DNA of 64,000 nt from Solimonas_A sp052035235 (GTDB lineage: Bacteria; Pseudomonadota; Gammaproteobacteria; Nevskiales; Nevskiaceae): contig JBPOHT010000012.1 in the NCBI GenBank assembly GCA_052035235.1, forward strand, positions 56,309 to 120,308, given 5' to 3'. Below, piece after piece: positions 42,872-50,872 of the stretch; the stretch's first letter is position 1, and each line of letters opens with the position of its first letter. The position numbers and the translations under genes were made by a program. The notes below the pieces were generated by a model. The model was given only the letters and a program-made list of their open reading frames with translations, ran no database searches and had not been told where the DNA came from.

Positions 42872-43864
42872 ATGACCCTCGAAATCGTCATCCTGCTGGT
42901 GATCATGGCGCTGCTGTTCGACTTCATGAACGGCTTCCATGACGCGGCCAACTCCATTGCCACCGTCGTTTCCACCGGCGTACTCAAGCCGCAGTGGGCG
43001 GTGCTGTGGGCCGCCAGCTTCAACTTCATCGCCTACTTCATCTTCCCGCTGAAGGTCGCCGCCACCATCGGCAAGGGCACCATCGATCCTTCGATCATCG
43101 ACCACTACGTGATCTTCGGCGCCCTGACCGGCGCCATCGCCTGGAACCTGATCACCTGGTGGTACGGCCTGCCCTCCTCGTCCTCGCATGCCCTGGTGGG
43201 CGGACTGGTCGGCGCCGGCGTGGCCAAGGTGGGCACCGGCGCGTTGATGAAGGCGGGCCTGCTCAAGATCGTGGCCTTCATCGTGGTGGCACCGCTGCTG
43301 GGCTTCCTGCTCGGCTCGCTGCTGATGCTGGCGGTGTCCTGGCTGTGCTTCCGCAGCAATCCACGCAAGGTCGACCGTCGCTTCCGGCGCCTGCAGCTGA
43401 TGTCCGCCGCGCTCTACAGCCTGGGTCACGGCGGCAATGACGCGCAGAAGACCGCCGGCATCATCTGGATGCTGCTGATCGCCGCCGGCATGACCAGCGC
43501 AGCCGACCCGGTGCCGACCTGGGTGGTGTTCTCCTGCTACATCACCATCGCCCTGGGCACCATGTTCGGCGGCTGGCGCATCGTCAAGACCATGGGCCAG
43601 AAGATCACCAAGCTCAAGCCCGTGGGAGGCTTCTGCGCGGAGACCGGCGGTGCCGTGACGCTGTTCTTCGCCACGGCGTTGGGCGTACCGGTGTCCACCA
43701 CCCATACCATCACCGGCGCCATCGTCGGCGTGGGTTCCTCGCGCAAGGTCTCGGCCGTGCGCTGGGGCGTGGCCGGCAGCATCGTCTGGGCCTGGGTGCT
43801 GACGATCCCCGCCGCCGCCTTCATCTCGGCGGTAGCCTGGGGCATCGCTCACCACTACTTCTAG
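42872..43864 (+). CDS. pit: Low-affinity phosphate transporter, Pit family
   Basis: This 330-residue inner-membrane protein has about ten hydrophobic segments and the duplicated Pit signatures FMNGFHDAANSIATVVSTG and GHGGNDAQKT. Pit carriers import metal-phosphate complexes using the proton gradient. It is co-transcribed with the DUF47 gene upstream. Only 31 nt separate its stop from the start of the aromatic leader peptide, so read-through into the leader is possible. Confidence 0.93.
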   Translation: MTLEIVILLVIMALLFDFMNGFHDAANSIATVVSTGVLKPQWAVLWAASFNFIAYFIFPLKVAATIGKGTIDPSIIDHYVIFGALTGAIAWNLITWWYGLPSSSSHALVGGLVGAGVAKVGTGALMKAGLLKIVAFIVVAPLLGFLLGSLLMLAVSWLCFRSNPRKVDRRFRRLQLMSAALYSLGHGGNDAQKTAGIIWMLLIAAGMTSAADPVPTWVVFSCYITIALGTMFGGWRIVKTMGQKITKLKPVGGFCAETGGAVTLFFATALGVPVSTTHTITGAIVGVGSSRKVSAVRWGVAGSIVWAWVLTIPAAAFISAVAWGIAHHYF

Positions 43865-43882
43865 GGCCGCGGAAGCCCGTGC

Positions 43883-43888
43883 TATAGT
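43883..43888 (+). promoter_or_regulatory. Candidate -10 box for the aromatic leader
   Basis: TATAGT lies only 7 nt before the leader ATG, so a transcript from it would have almost no 5' UTR. The -35 region is poor (TTCTAG at 18-nt spacing). Confidence 0.4.
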
Positions 43889-43895
43889 CAAGCCC

Positions 43896-43967
43896 ATGTC
43901 GAGCTCTCGCGCGTATTACTTTAGCTACTGGTCTCCGGTTTCCGGCGGACGAAGGGCGCGCGCGTAA
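43896..43967 (+). CDS. Aromatic-rich leader peptide (attenuation)
   Basis: This short frame of 23 codons runs from ATG at 43896 to TAA at 43967. Codons 7-12 read Tyr-Tyr-Phe-Ser-Tyr-Trp (43914-43931), so five of six are aromatic. A strong intrinsic terminator (43993-44020) follows, and then the gene for DAHP synthase, the first enzyme of aromatic amino-acid synthesis. This is the arrangement of a classic ribosome-stalling leader. Control by charged tRNA for Tyr, Phe or Trp is inferred. Confidence 0.8.
   Translation: MSSSRAYYFSYWSPVSGGRRARA
43942..43948 (+). promoter_or_regulatory. Antiterminator half-site
   Basis: CCGGCGG here is identical to the 3' arm of the terminator (44012-44018). It can therefore pair instead with the terminator's 5' arm (43995-44001). 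It lies just past the aromatic codons, as needed for an attenuation switch. Confidence 0.6.
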
Positions 43968-43992
43968 CAGCTTCAGACAACGCATCCCAGAC

Positions 43993-44029
43993 AACCGCCG
44001 GCGCGAAAGCCCCGGCGGTTTTTTGTTTT
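43993..44029 (+). terminator. Attenuator terminator before DAHP synthase gene
   Basis: AACCGCCGG (43993-44001) and CCGGCGGTT (44012-44020) form a perfect 9-bp stem, followed by TTTTGTTTT. It lies 25 nt after the leader stop codon and 36 nt before the structural gene. Confidence 0.88.
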
Positions 44030-44056
44030 CCGAAGGATTTTTCACAGAGAACCGCC

Positions 44057-45181
44057 ATGAGCACCACTACCGACACCGGCCCTGCCGGCTGGCCGTCCAG
44101 CGCGGACAAGACCAGCAACACCGACGACGAACGCATCAAGGACATCAACGTGCTGCCCCCGCCCGAACACCTGATCCGCTTCTTCCCGATCCGGGGAACG
44201 GCGGTGGAGACCCTGGTCAAGCAGACCCGCAGCCGCATCCAGGACATCATGGCCGGCCGCGACGACCGCCTGCTGGTGATCATGGGCCCCTGCTCGATCC
44301 ACGATCCGGCCTCCGCGCTGGAGTACGCGCGGCGCCTGATGGCCGAGCGCGAAAAGCATGCGGACACGCTGGAAATCGTCATGCGCGTGTACTTTGAGAA
44401 GCCGCGCACCACGGTGGGCTGGAAAGGCCTGATCAACGACCCCTACCTCGACGAGAGCTGCCGCATCGACGAGGGCCTGCGTATCGCGCGCCAGTTGCTG
44501 ATCGACATCAACCGCCTGGGCCTGCCGGCCGGCAGCGAGTGCCTGGACGTGATCTCGCCGCAGTACATCGGCGACCTGATCTCCTGGGGCGCTATCGGCG
44601 CACGCACCACCGAAAGCCAGATCCACCGCGAGCTGGCCTCGGGCCTGTCGGCGCCCATCGGCTTCAAGAACGGTACCGACGGCAACATCCGCATCGCCAC
44701 CGACGCCATCCAGGCGGCTGCGCGCGGGCATCACTTCCTGTCGGTGCACAAGAACGGCCACGTGGCCATCGTACGCACCGAGGGCAACCGCGACTGCCAC
44801 CTGATCCTGCGTGGCGGCGGTAGCGCGCCGAACTACGACGCCGCCAGCGTCGAGGCCGCCGGCAAGGCCCTGGAAGCCGCCGGACTGCCGGGCACGCTGA
44901 TGGTGGACTGCAGCCACGCCAACAGCTCCAAGCAGCACCAGCGCCAGATCGACGTGGCGCGGGACATCGCCGGCCAGATGGCCGGCGGCTCGCGACGCAT
45001 CTTCGCGGTGATGGTGGAAAGCCACCTGCTGGCCGGCGCCCAGAAGTTCACACCGGGCAAGGACCCGGTGGAGGGGCTGGAGTACGGCAAGAGCATCACT
45101 GACGCCTGCATCGGCTGGGACGACTCAGCCGGAATGCTGGGGACGCTGTCGGAGGCAGTCGTCCGCCGCCGCCAGCGCTGA
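44057..45181 (+). CDS. 3-deoxy-7-phosphoheptulonate synthase (DAHP synthase, class I)
   Basis: This 374-residue enzyme condenses phosphoenolpyruvate with erythrose 4-phosphate, the first step of the shikimate pathway. Family motifs are GPCSIHDP, KPRTTVGWKGLINDP, GFKNGTDG and the metal-binding DCSHANSSK. It has an N-terminal extension of about 20 residues before the AroFGH-like start. Whether it is the Tyr-, Phe- or Trp-sensitive isozyme cannot be decided. The leader peptide upstream contains all three kinds of codon, so amino-acid specificity of control is open. A strong terminator follows. Confidence 0.94.
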   Translation: MSTTTDTGPAGWPSSADKTSNTDDERIKDINVLPPPEHLIRFFPIRGTAVETLVKQTRSRIQDIMAGRDDRLLVIMGPCSIHDPASALEYARRLMAEREKHADTLEIVMRVYFEKPRTTVGWKGLINDPYLDESCRIDEGLRIARQLLIDINRLGLPAGSECLDVISPQYIGDLISWGAIGARTTESQIHRELASGLSAPIGFKNGTDGNIRIATDAIQAAARGHHFLSVHKNGHVAIVRTEGNRDCHLILRGGGSAPNYDAASVEAAGKALEAAGLPGTLMVDCSHANSSKQHQRQIDVARDIAGQMAGGSRRIFAVMVESHLLAGAQKFTPGKDPVEGLEYGKSITDACIGWDDSAGMLGTLSEAVVRRRQR

Positions 45182-45200
45182 ATGCGGCATAGTCCAAAGA

Positions 45201-45227
45201 AAAAGCCCGGCGCAAGGCCGGGCTTTT
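45201..45227 (+). terminator. Intrinsic terminator after DAHP synthase gene
   Basis: An 11-bp stem (45201-45211 with 45217-45227) and a 5-nt loop end in a T-run. The stem begins 20 nt after the stop codon. It could also serve the convergent porin gene. Confidence 0.93.
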
Positions 45228-45249
45228 TTGCAGCAAGTCTCAGGACTGA

Positions 45250-46341
45250 TTAGAAGCTGTAGATCATCGCGAGGCCGTAGGAGCTCGTGTCGCCGCTGCT
45301 GCCTGCCGGCAGCATGTTGGCAACCGCATCCTGCGAGTAGTTCATGTAGAAGACCTGCGTCGTCAATGCCTTGCTCAGCTTGTAGTCCACGCCCAGGCCG
45401 AACATGTCGCGGGTGTTGTCGCTGACGTCAGCATCCGTCTTGCCGTACTGCCCCTTGAACTTGAAGGCATCAACAGTAAAGGCAGCCGAAACCAGGTAGC
45501 TGGTCTCTTCCCGGTCGTCGCCGGTAGGGGCTGCTACCGAGGAGATACCGGTGGCGACCTGATACAGCGCGCCCAGTTCCAGGCCCATCGGCATCTTCAC
45601 GCCGGCGGCGAGGCGCCACTGGTCCGTACCCGTCACACCAGCCAAGCCATCCATCTTCAGCGTCTGGACGTCGTTATCAGCGTAGGCCAGTGTGGCGAAG
45701 AAGATGCCCGATTCGAAGTCGGCGGACAGGAAGAAGGTGTCGGCCAGACCCTTGTCGAAGTCGGCTGCGTTGTCGGTCGCCGCGCGACGTTCACCGAGCT
45801 GGACGGCAGCATTCAGGGTCAGCATCTCGGCGATCTTCGGCGAGGAGTACGAGATCAGGTTGTTCTCGCGGTTCTCACCGACCATCAGGAACGTGATGTC
45901 ACCGATCGACTGGTCATTGAACTGGTCGACCTTGGCACCTGCGTCCTTGATCAGCGTGTCGTACTTGCCGAACTTCACGGTACCGAAACCGCCAGTCAGG
46001 CCCACGAAGATATTGCGCTGCGAGAACGCCGCACCCTCGGAGCCATCAGGGTCGATGCCGTATTCGAGCTGATAGATCACGGCGAGGTCGCCGAGGCCCA
46101 CGTCTTCCTTGCCCTTGAAACCCAGGCGCGACGAGTTAACCATGTCACGAATGCGCCAGGCGCCTTCGGCCGCCGCGCCGGTGGCGTTGTTGTTAAGGCC
46201 GCCATCGCCGAGCCCGATTTCATCCTTGACCCGGTCGAGGCCGATGTTGAAGCGACCGTACACCTTGGTGTCGGCAGCGAAGGAAACCGTCGGGATGACC
46301 GTCAGGGCAGCCACGGCAACAGCGATGAGATTCTTTTTCAC
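45250..46341 (-). CDS. Gram-negative porin (general diffusion type)
   Basis: This 363-residue outer-membrane protein has a signal peptide cleaved near residue 22 (SFAADTKVYGRFNIG). The alternating beta-strand pattern is that of a 16-stranded trimeric porin, and it ends in the C-terminal phenylalanine used by the BAM machinery. The start is GTG at 46341, with AGGAG 7 nt upstream. Substrate specificity cannot be read from the sequence. It is convergent with the DAHP synthase gene. Confidence 0.92.
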   Translation of the reverse strand: MKKNLIAVAVAALTVIPTVSFAADTKVYGRFNIGLDRVKDEIGLGDGGLNNNATGAAAEGAWRIRDMVNSSRLGFKGKEDVGLGDLAVIYQLEYGIDPDGSEGAAFSQRNIFVGLTGGFGTVKFGKYDTLIKDAGAKVDQFNDQSIGDITFLMVGENRENNLISYSSPKIAEMLTLNAAVQLGERRAATDNAADFDKGLADTFFLSADFESGIFFATLAYADNDVQTLKMDGLAGVTGTDQWRLAAGVKMPMGLELGALYQVATGISSVAAPTGDDREETSYLVSAAFTVDAFKFKGQYGKTDADVSDNTRDMFGLGVDYKLSKALTTQVFYMNYSQDAVANMLPAGSSGDTSSYGLAMIYSF

Positions 46342-46532
46342 ACCAGCACTCCTGTCTCGAAAATAGTTTAGGAACCCGCGCGCCCTTCGATCAGCTCGGA
46401 TTCACTGTGAACCCGACCCCCCACAAAGAGAGCTATTGCCCCAGGAGCCTGTCGGCTACTGGTTGTTTAACGGCGCGGAGTATGAGGACCGGGAGTGAAG
46501 CTTTTTTGGAGAATTTGTTTCATTAATGTGAA

Positions 46533-46555
46533 AAAGGCACCTTGAAGGTGCCTTT
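46533..46555 (-). terminator. Intrinsic terminator of the DUF2057 gene
   Basis: AAAGGCACC (46533-46541) and GGTGCCTTT (46547-46555) form a 9-bp stem with a 5-nt loop and run into T5 on the minus strand. It is about 30 nt past the stop of the gene ending at 46587. Confidence 0.85.
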
Positions 46556-46586
46556 ATATGAACGTCAGTTCTGCTTGCGCTCGAAT

Positions 46587-47438
46587 TCAGTGCGATCCCG
46601 CCCAGCTCACGAAGGCGCGGCGCTCAGTGCTGCCGGCCTGGCGCCAGAGCCCCTGGAACGAAGCGAGGTACTCGGAGCTCCCCTCCTGAACGTCATCGCC
46701 GACCCAGCGCAGCGCAAGCTTGCGCTCTTCGGCGCTGGCCTGCTTCCACCAGGCCTTCAGCAACGGCAGCCGCTCCGCGGTATCGACGGACTTGGCAGTG
46801 GGCGGGGCCACCACGGCAGCCGGCATCACGGCAGGAGGAGCGGTGGCCGGAACGGAAACTGCCGGTGCGGCGGCGACCGGGATCGCCAGCGGGGCGATGA
46901 CCTGCTTCGCTCCGGGCTGCTGCTCCGCCGCATCGACCAATTTGCTGCCGGGCTGGAAAGCTGCCACCAGGCTGCGATCAAAAGCCAGTCCACTATCGAC
47001 GGAGGCCGTCCGGGCGCCGGTGCTTTGGTCCTCGACCCAGCCCTTGAACGCCGCCGCAAGCTGGCGTGCCTCACCGGGATTGCGCGGCCGCTCATAGTCG
47101 ATCCGGTAGCGGTGTCCGGCTGCAGCGTCGATTACGAACAGCTCCGGATCGGACTTGACCACCTCATGTTCACCCTGGGGGTTGAGGACCTCGCGGTAAA
47201 ACACCATCAATTCGTAGCGCCCCGGCGCCGCGACCTCCAGGTTCTTGTCGCCGCGCGTGAACATGCCCTTGGCGCCACGCACCGGCTTGCCATTAAGTTG
47301 TTCCAGCTCCAACTGCTCTGGAAAGTTGATCGTGGCGATGCCATCCGGCTTGCCGTCATAGAGTTGGATGGGCCGCTGCGCGCAGGCGCTGCAGAGCAGG
47401 ATCAAGGTCAGGATCGTCAGGCGTCTGGCTGCAAACAT
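46587..47438 (-). CDS. DUF2057-family lipoprotein with C-terminal extension
   Basis: This protein of about 283 residues has a lipoprotein-type signal (LILLCSAC) near residues 13-18. The DUF2057/YccT-like domain covers about 22-140 and contains TINFPEQLELEQLNGKPV. A long Ala/Pro/Val-rich linker (about 170-215) leads to a helical C-terminal part. Three ATGs stand in a row (47444, 47441, 47438). The third is preferred because GGAG is 8 nt upstream. DUF2057 proteins are small in E. coli, so the C-terminal region is an add-on. Function is unknown. Confidence 0.78.
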   Translation of the reverse strand: MFAARRLTILTLILLCSACAQRPIQLYDGKPDGIATINFPEQLELEQLNGKPVRGAKGMFTRGDKNLEVAAPGRYELMVFYREVLNPQGEHEVVKSDPELFVIDAAAGHRYRIDYERPRNPGEARQLAAAFKGWVEDQSTGARTASVDSGLAFDRSLVAAFQPGSKLVDAAEQQPGAKQVIAPLAIPVAAAPAVSVPATAPPAVMPAAVVAPPTAKSVDTAERLPLLKAWWKQASAEERKLALRWVGDDVQEGSSEYLASFQGLWRQAGSTERRAFVSWAGSH

Positions 47439-47524
47439 CATCATTACTCCGAATTAATATTCACTTTCTGCGGGCGATCCCCTGCCCAAGCCGATTGCAC
47501 GGAGAACGTCTCCGCAAGCAAAAA

Positions 47525-47548
47525 GGGCCACGCATTCCTGCGCGGCCC
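47525..47548 (-). terminator. Intrinsic terminator of phoU
   Basis: GGGCC-CGC and GCG-GGCCC arms with one mismatch form a hairpin followed by T5 on the minus strand. It lies about 25 nt after the phoU stop. Confidence 0.8.
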
Positions 47549-47572
47549 GGTGTTCCTCGGACCCCAGGGGCT

Positions 47573-48289
47573 TCAGGCGCCGCGGGCTTCCTTTTCCATG
47601 ACCTCGAGCGAAACGTGGCGCACGTCCTTGCCCTTGACCAGGTAGATCACGTACTCGGCGATGTTCTTGGCATGGTCGCCGATACGCTCCAGGGCGCGGA
47701 TGCTCCAGATCATGTCCATGACACGGCGGATCGTGCGCGGATCCTCCATCATGAAGGTGATGCACTGGCGCATCAGGGCCTCGTACTCGCGATCCACCGC
47801 CTGGTCGGCATGGGCCACGGTCAGGGCCATCTCGGTGTCGATGCGAGCGAAGGCATCGAGGGCGTCATGCACCACCTGGACCACCTGGCGCGACAGGTGC
47901 TGCACTTCCAGCATGCCTTCGGTGGTGCGGGTGTGATTGGTGAGGTCGATCGCCATGCGGGCGATCTTCTCGGCCTCATCGCCGATGCGCTCGAGGTCGG
48001 TGATCGTCTTGATCACCGCGTAGACCAGGCGCAGGTCGCTGGCGGTCGGCTGGCGGCGGGCGAGGATGCGCGAGCACTCCTCGTCGATGAAGACCTCCAT
48101 CTGGTTGACCTTGGCATCATTGGCGACGACCTGTTCGGCCAGCGCACGATCGCCGTTCATCAATGCCTGGGTGGCCTCGGTAATCTGCTGCTCGACCATG
48201 CCGCCCATGGCCAGCACGCGCTGGCGCACGTCCTCCAGTTCCACGTTGAACTGGGTCGAAATGTGCTGCCGGTGAGGGTTCTTATCCAT
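47573..48289 (-). CDS. phoU: Phosphate signalling protein PhoU
   Basis: This 238-residue protein is made of two three-helix bundles. The repeated metal-binding motifs include IKTITDLERIGDEAEKIAR and IWSIRALERIGDHAKNIAE. PhoU conveys the state of the PstSCAB transporter to PhoR and dampens PhoB activation. The start at 48289 (MDKNPHRQHISTQFNVELED) aligns with E. coli PhoU, and the longer frame upstream does not. The gene is transcribed away from pstSCAB, unlike E. coli where phoU ends the pst operon. Confidence 0.96.
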   Translation of the reverse strand: MDKNPHRQHISTQFNVELEDVRQRVLAMGGMVEQQITEATQALMNGDRALAEQVVANDAKVNQMEVFIDEECSRILARRQPTASDLRLVYAVIKTITDLERIGDEAEKIARMAIDLTNHTRTTEGMLEVQHLSRQVVQVVHDALDAFARIDTEMALTVAHADQAVDREYEALMRQCITFMMEDPRTIRRVMDMIWSIRALERIGDHAKNIAEYVIYLVKGKDVRHVSLEVMEKEARGA

Positions 48290-48599
48290 GATCGCTGAGG
48301 TTCTCCGTTGCCTGGGCACTATACCCGCAGCCGACAATGCGATGTATCGCCGGTCCGGTCGGGGAGGGAAAGCACTAACGCCGCAGCCGGGGTGGTGCGG
48401 GGGCGCCAATATGCCCCGGCTTTGTGAATAACATGTGACAGTGACAAGCTCGCCTACCGGCCCGATTTGCGGATTTGGAGGGGTCAAATGGGCCCTGCAG
48501 CAGGATTTACCCCCTCCGGAAGGCCGGGCGCAACAAAACTGTAAGATTTGCCAAGTACTCTCCGCGTCCTCAAGTCCAAAAACAGACCGGAGTTTCCTG
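48290..48599. other. 310-nt divergent control region of phoU and pstS
   Basis: No gene is supported. A GGGGC/GCCCC hairpin lies near 48395-48415. A weak Pho-box-like 18-mer at 48528-48545 (10 of 18 consensus positions, including AAA and CTGT) lies 54 nt before the pstS start. Confidence 0.5.
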
Positions 48600-49649
48600 A
48601 TGACCCTGTTCCGCAAGTCCTTCGCCCAAGCTGCGCTGGCTGTCGCCGGCGTGGTTATGGCGAGCAACGCCGTCGCCGCCGACATCTCCGGCGCCGGCGC
48701 GACCTTCCCCTACCCGATCTACGCCAAGTGGGCGGATGCGTACAAGAAGGAAACCGGCATCGGCCTGAACTACCAGTCGATCGGCTCCGGCGGCGGCATC
48801 AAGCAGATCAAGGCCAAGACCGTCACCTTCGGCGCCACCGACAAGCCGCTGAAGCCGGACGAGTTGAAGGAAGCCGGCCTGCTGCAGTTCCCGATGGTCA
48901 TGGGCGCCGTGGTGCCCATCGTCAACGTCGAGGGCATCACCCCGGGTCAGCTCGTGCTGGACGGCCCCACCCTGGCCAAGCTGTTCATGGGCAAGATCAG
49001 CAAGTGGAACGATGCCGAGATCGCCAAGCTGAACCCGGGCGTCAAGCTGCCGAGCCAGGCCGTCGCCGTGGTGCACCGCTCCGACGGTTCGGGTACCACC
49101 TTCAACTTCGCCTACTACCTGTCGCAGGTGAGCAACCAGTGGCGCGTGGAAGTCGGCGCCGACTCCTCCCTGTCCTGGCCGGTCGGTATCGGCGGCAAGG
49201 GCAACGAAGGCGTCGCCAACATGGTCGCCCAGACCAAGGGCGCGATCGGCTACGTCGAGTACGCCTACGCCAAGCAGAACAAGATGTCGCACACCAAGAT
49301 GATCAACCGTGATGGCAAGGTCGTTGCCCCGGACAACACCACGTTCCAGGCCGCTGCCGCCGACGCCGACTGGGCCAAGGTTCAGAACTACTTCCTGATC
49401 CTCGCCAACCAGCCGGGCGCCAACAGCTGGCCGATCACCGCCGCCACCTTCATCTTGGTCTACCAGAAGCCGGGCAAGGGCGCCGCCGACCTGAAGCAGG
49501 CCCTGAAGTTCTTCGACTGGGCCTACAAGAAGGGTGGCCCCGCCGCTGACGAACTGGATTACGTGCCGATGCCGGAAACCGTGATCAAGATGGTCAACCA
49601 GACCTGGACCACCATCCAGGACGAGTCCGGCAAGCCGCTCTGGCCCTAA
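48600..49649 (+). CDS. pstS: Phosphate ABC transporter substrate-binding protein
   Basis: This 349-residue periplasmic protein has a signal peptide cleaved near residue 26 (NAVAADISGAGATFPYP). Phosphate-binding loops include GAGATFPYP, SIGSGGGIKQ, GATDKPL and HRSDGSGTTFNF. It captures phosphate for the PstCAB importer. The ATG at 48600 has GGAG 7 nt upstream. A strong hairpin follows the stop codon, which would let the binding protein be made in excess over the membrane subunits. Confidence 0.97.
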   Translation: MTLFRKSFAQAALAVAGVVMASNAVAADISGAGATFPYPIYAKWADAYKKETGIGLNYQSIGSGGGIKQIKAKTVTFGATDKPLKPDELKEAGLLQFPMVMGAVVPIVNVEGITPGQLVLDGPTLAKLFMGKISKWNDAEIAKLNPGVKLPSQAVAVVHRSDGSGTTFNFAYYLSQVSNQWRVEVGADSSLSWPVGIGGKGNEGVANMVAQTKGAIGYVEYAYAKQNKMSHTKMINRDGKVVAPDNTTFQAAAADADWAKVQNYFLILANQPGANSWPITAATFILVYQKPGKGAADLKQALKFFDWAYKKGGPAADELDYVPMPETVIKMVNQTWTTIQDESGKPLWP

Positions 49650-49678
49650 TCGCTTCCTGCTGCCTTCCGTCGTTGTGG

Positions 49679-49707
49679 AACGGAGGGGTCTTCCCGGCCC
49701 CTCCGTT
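49679..49707 (+). terminator. Hairpin between pstS and pstC
   Basis: AACGGAGGGG (49679-49688) and CCCCTCCGTT (49698-49707) pair perfectly over 10 bp, followed by TCTTCTTG. It lies 29 nt after pstS and probably terminates or stabilises the pstS mRNA. Confidence 0.75.
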
Positions 49708-49788
49708 TCTTCTTGAATGATAGAAAGTCATTTTTCTCAATGACTTGAAAGCTTCACCCAGCGTCAAATCGCAGAAACGTAGCGGCGG

Positions 49789-49824
49789 TATACTGGAACC
49801 TGGTCTTGCGGAATAGCCGCAAGA
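49789..49824 (+). promoter_or_regulatory. Candidate -10 box and 5' hairpin before pstC
   Basis: TATACT (49789-49794) is followed by a perfect 8-bp hairpin (49804-49811 with 49817-49824). They may mark a separate pstC transcript start about 100 nt before the gene. No -35 box is evident. Confidence 0.3.
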
Positions 49825-49900
49825 GGTGCCTCGCAGCAACGCCACCGCGATCCGGCTCATGCCAAATGCTTCCGTCCAATCGGCCCAACAGGGGTAGTCC

Positions 49901-50872
49901 GTGGAACTTGCGGCCCAAAGCGGCACCGTTGCACCTTCCGTACTGAGGAAAAACAGCCTCATCGACAGCTTGATGCATGGGCTGACTCGCAGTGCCGCCC
50001 TGCTGGTCCTGCTGCTGCTCGGCGGCGTCATCGGCGTGCTGATCCACGGCTCCATTCCGGCCTTCGAGAAGTTCGGCTTCGGCTTCTTCACGACGGAAAA
50101 GTGGAACCCGGTTACCGAAATCTTCGGCGCCGCGGCGCCGATCTACGGCACTGTCGTCACCTCCGTCATTGCCATGTTCATCGGCGTGCCGATCAGCATC
50201 GGCATCGCCATCTTCATGACCGAGCTCTGCCCGCGCTCGCTCAAGCGTACCCTGAGTACCGGCATCGAACTTCTCGCCGGCATTCCCAGCATCATCTACG
50301 GCCTCTGGGGCCTGTTCGTACTGGCACCGCTGCTGCAGCAGTACGTCCAGCCGGCGCTGATCAGCGCCTCCGAGGGCATCCCCTGGCTGGAGAGCCTCTT
50401 CGCCGGCCCGCCCTACGGCATCGGCGTGCTGACCGCAGCGCTGATCCTCAGCATCATGGTGCTGCCCTACATCACCTCGGTGACGCGCGACGTATTCGAG
50501 ACCGTGCCGCCGATGCTCAAGGAGTCCGCCTACGGCCTGGGCGCCACGACCTGGGAAGTGGTGTGGAAGGTCGTCATCCCCTACACCCGCACCGGCATCG
50601 TCGGTGGCGTCATGCTCGGCCTGGGCCGCGCCCTGGGTGAAACCATGGCGGTGACCTTCGTGATCGGCAACGCCCATCGCATCGCGACCTCGCTGATCGC
50701 GCCGGGCACCACGATCTCGGCCACCATCGCCAATGAGTTCACCGAGGCGGATGGCGAGATGTATACCTCGGCCCTGATTTCGCTCGGCCTGATCCTGTTC
50801 ATGATTACATTCGTCGTGCTGGCTGCCGCCCGCCTGATGCTGCTGCGCCTGCAGATGAAGGAAAACCGCTAA
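49901..50872 (+). CDS. pstC: Phosphate ABC transporter permease PstC
   Basis: This 323-residue inner-membrane permease has six or more hydrophobic segments. The binding-protein-dependent transport signature is LGLGRALGETMAVTFVIGN. The start codon is GTG at 49901, with AGGGG 6 nt upstream. Its stop overlaps the pstA start by one base (TAATG). It pairs with PstA to form the phosphate channel. Confidence 0.96.
   Translation: MELAAQSGTVAPSVLRKNSLIDSLMHGLTRSAALLVLLLLGGVIGVLIHGSIPAFEKFGFGFFTTEKWNPVTEIFGAAAPIYGTVVTSVIAMFIGVPISIGIAIFMTELCPRSLKRTLSTGIELLAGIPSIIYGLWGLFVLAPLLQQYVQPALISASEGIPWLESLFAGPPYGIGVLTAALILSIMVLPYITSVTRDVFETVPPMLKESAYGLGATTWEVVWKVVIPYTRTGIVGGVMLGLGRALGETMAVTFVIGNAHRIATSLIAPGTTISATIANEFTEADGEMYTSALISLGLILFMITFVVLAAARLMLLRLQMKENR

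Noticed and set aside
48434..48450. Possible Pho box near the TGTGACAGTGACA sequence upstream of phoU
   Set aside because: The two TGTCA half-sites on the minus strand are only 6 nt apart instead of 11, so they do not fit the Pho-box geometry.
48539..48554. Shared CTGTAA and TGCCAA pair upstream of pstS and, on the minus strand, upstream of phoB (55233-55249)
   Set aside because: The spacing differs (4 versus 5 nt) and the second half does not resemble a Pho half-site, so coincidence is likely.
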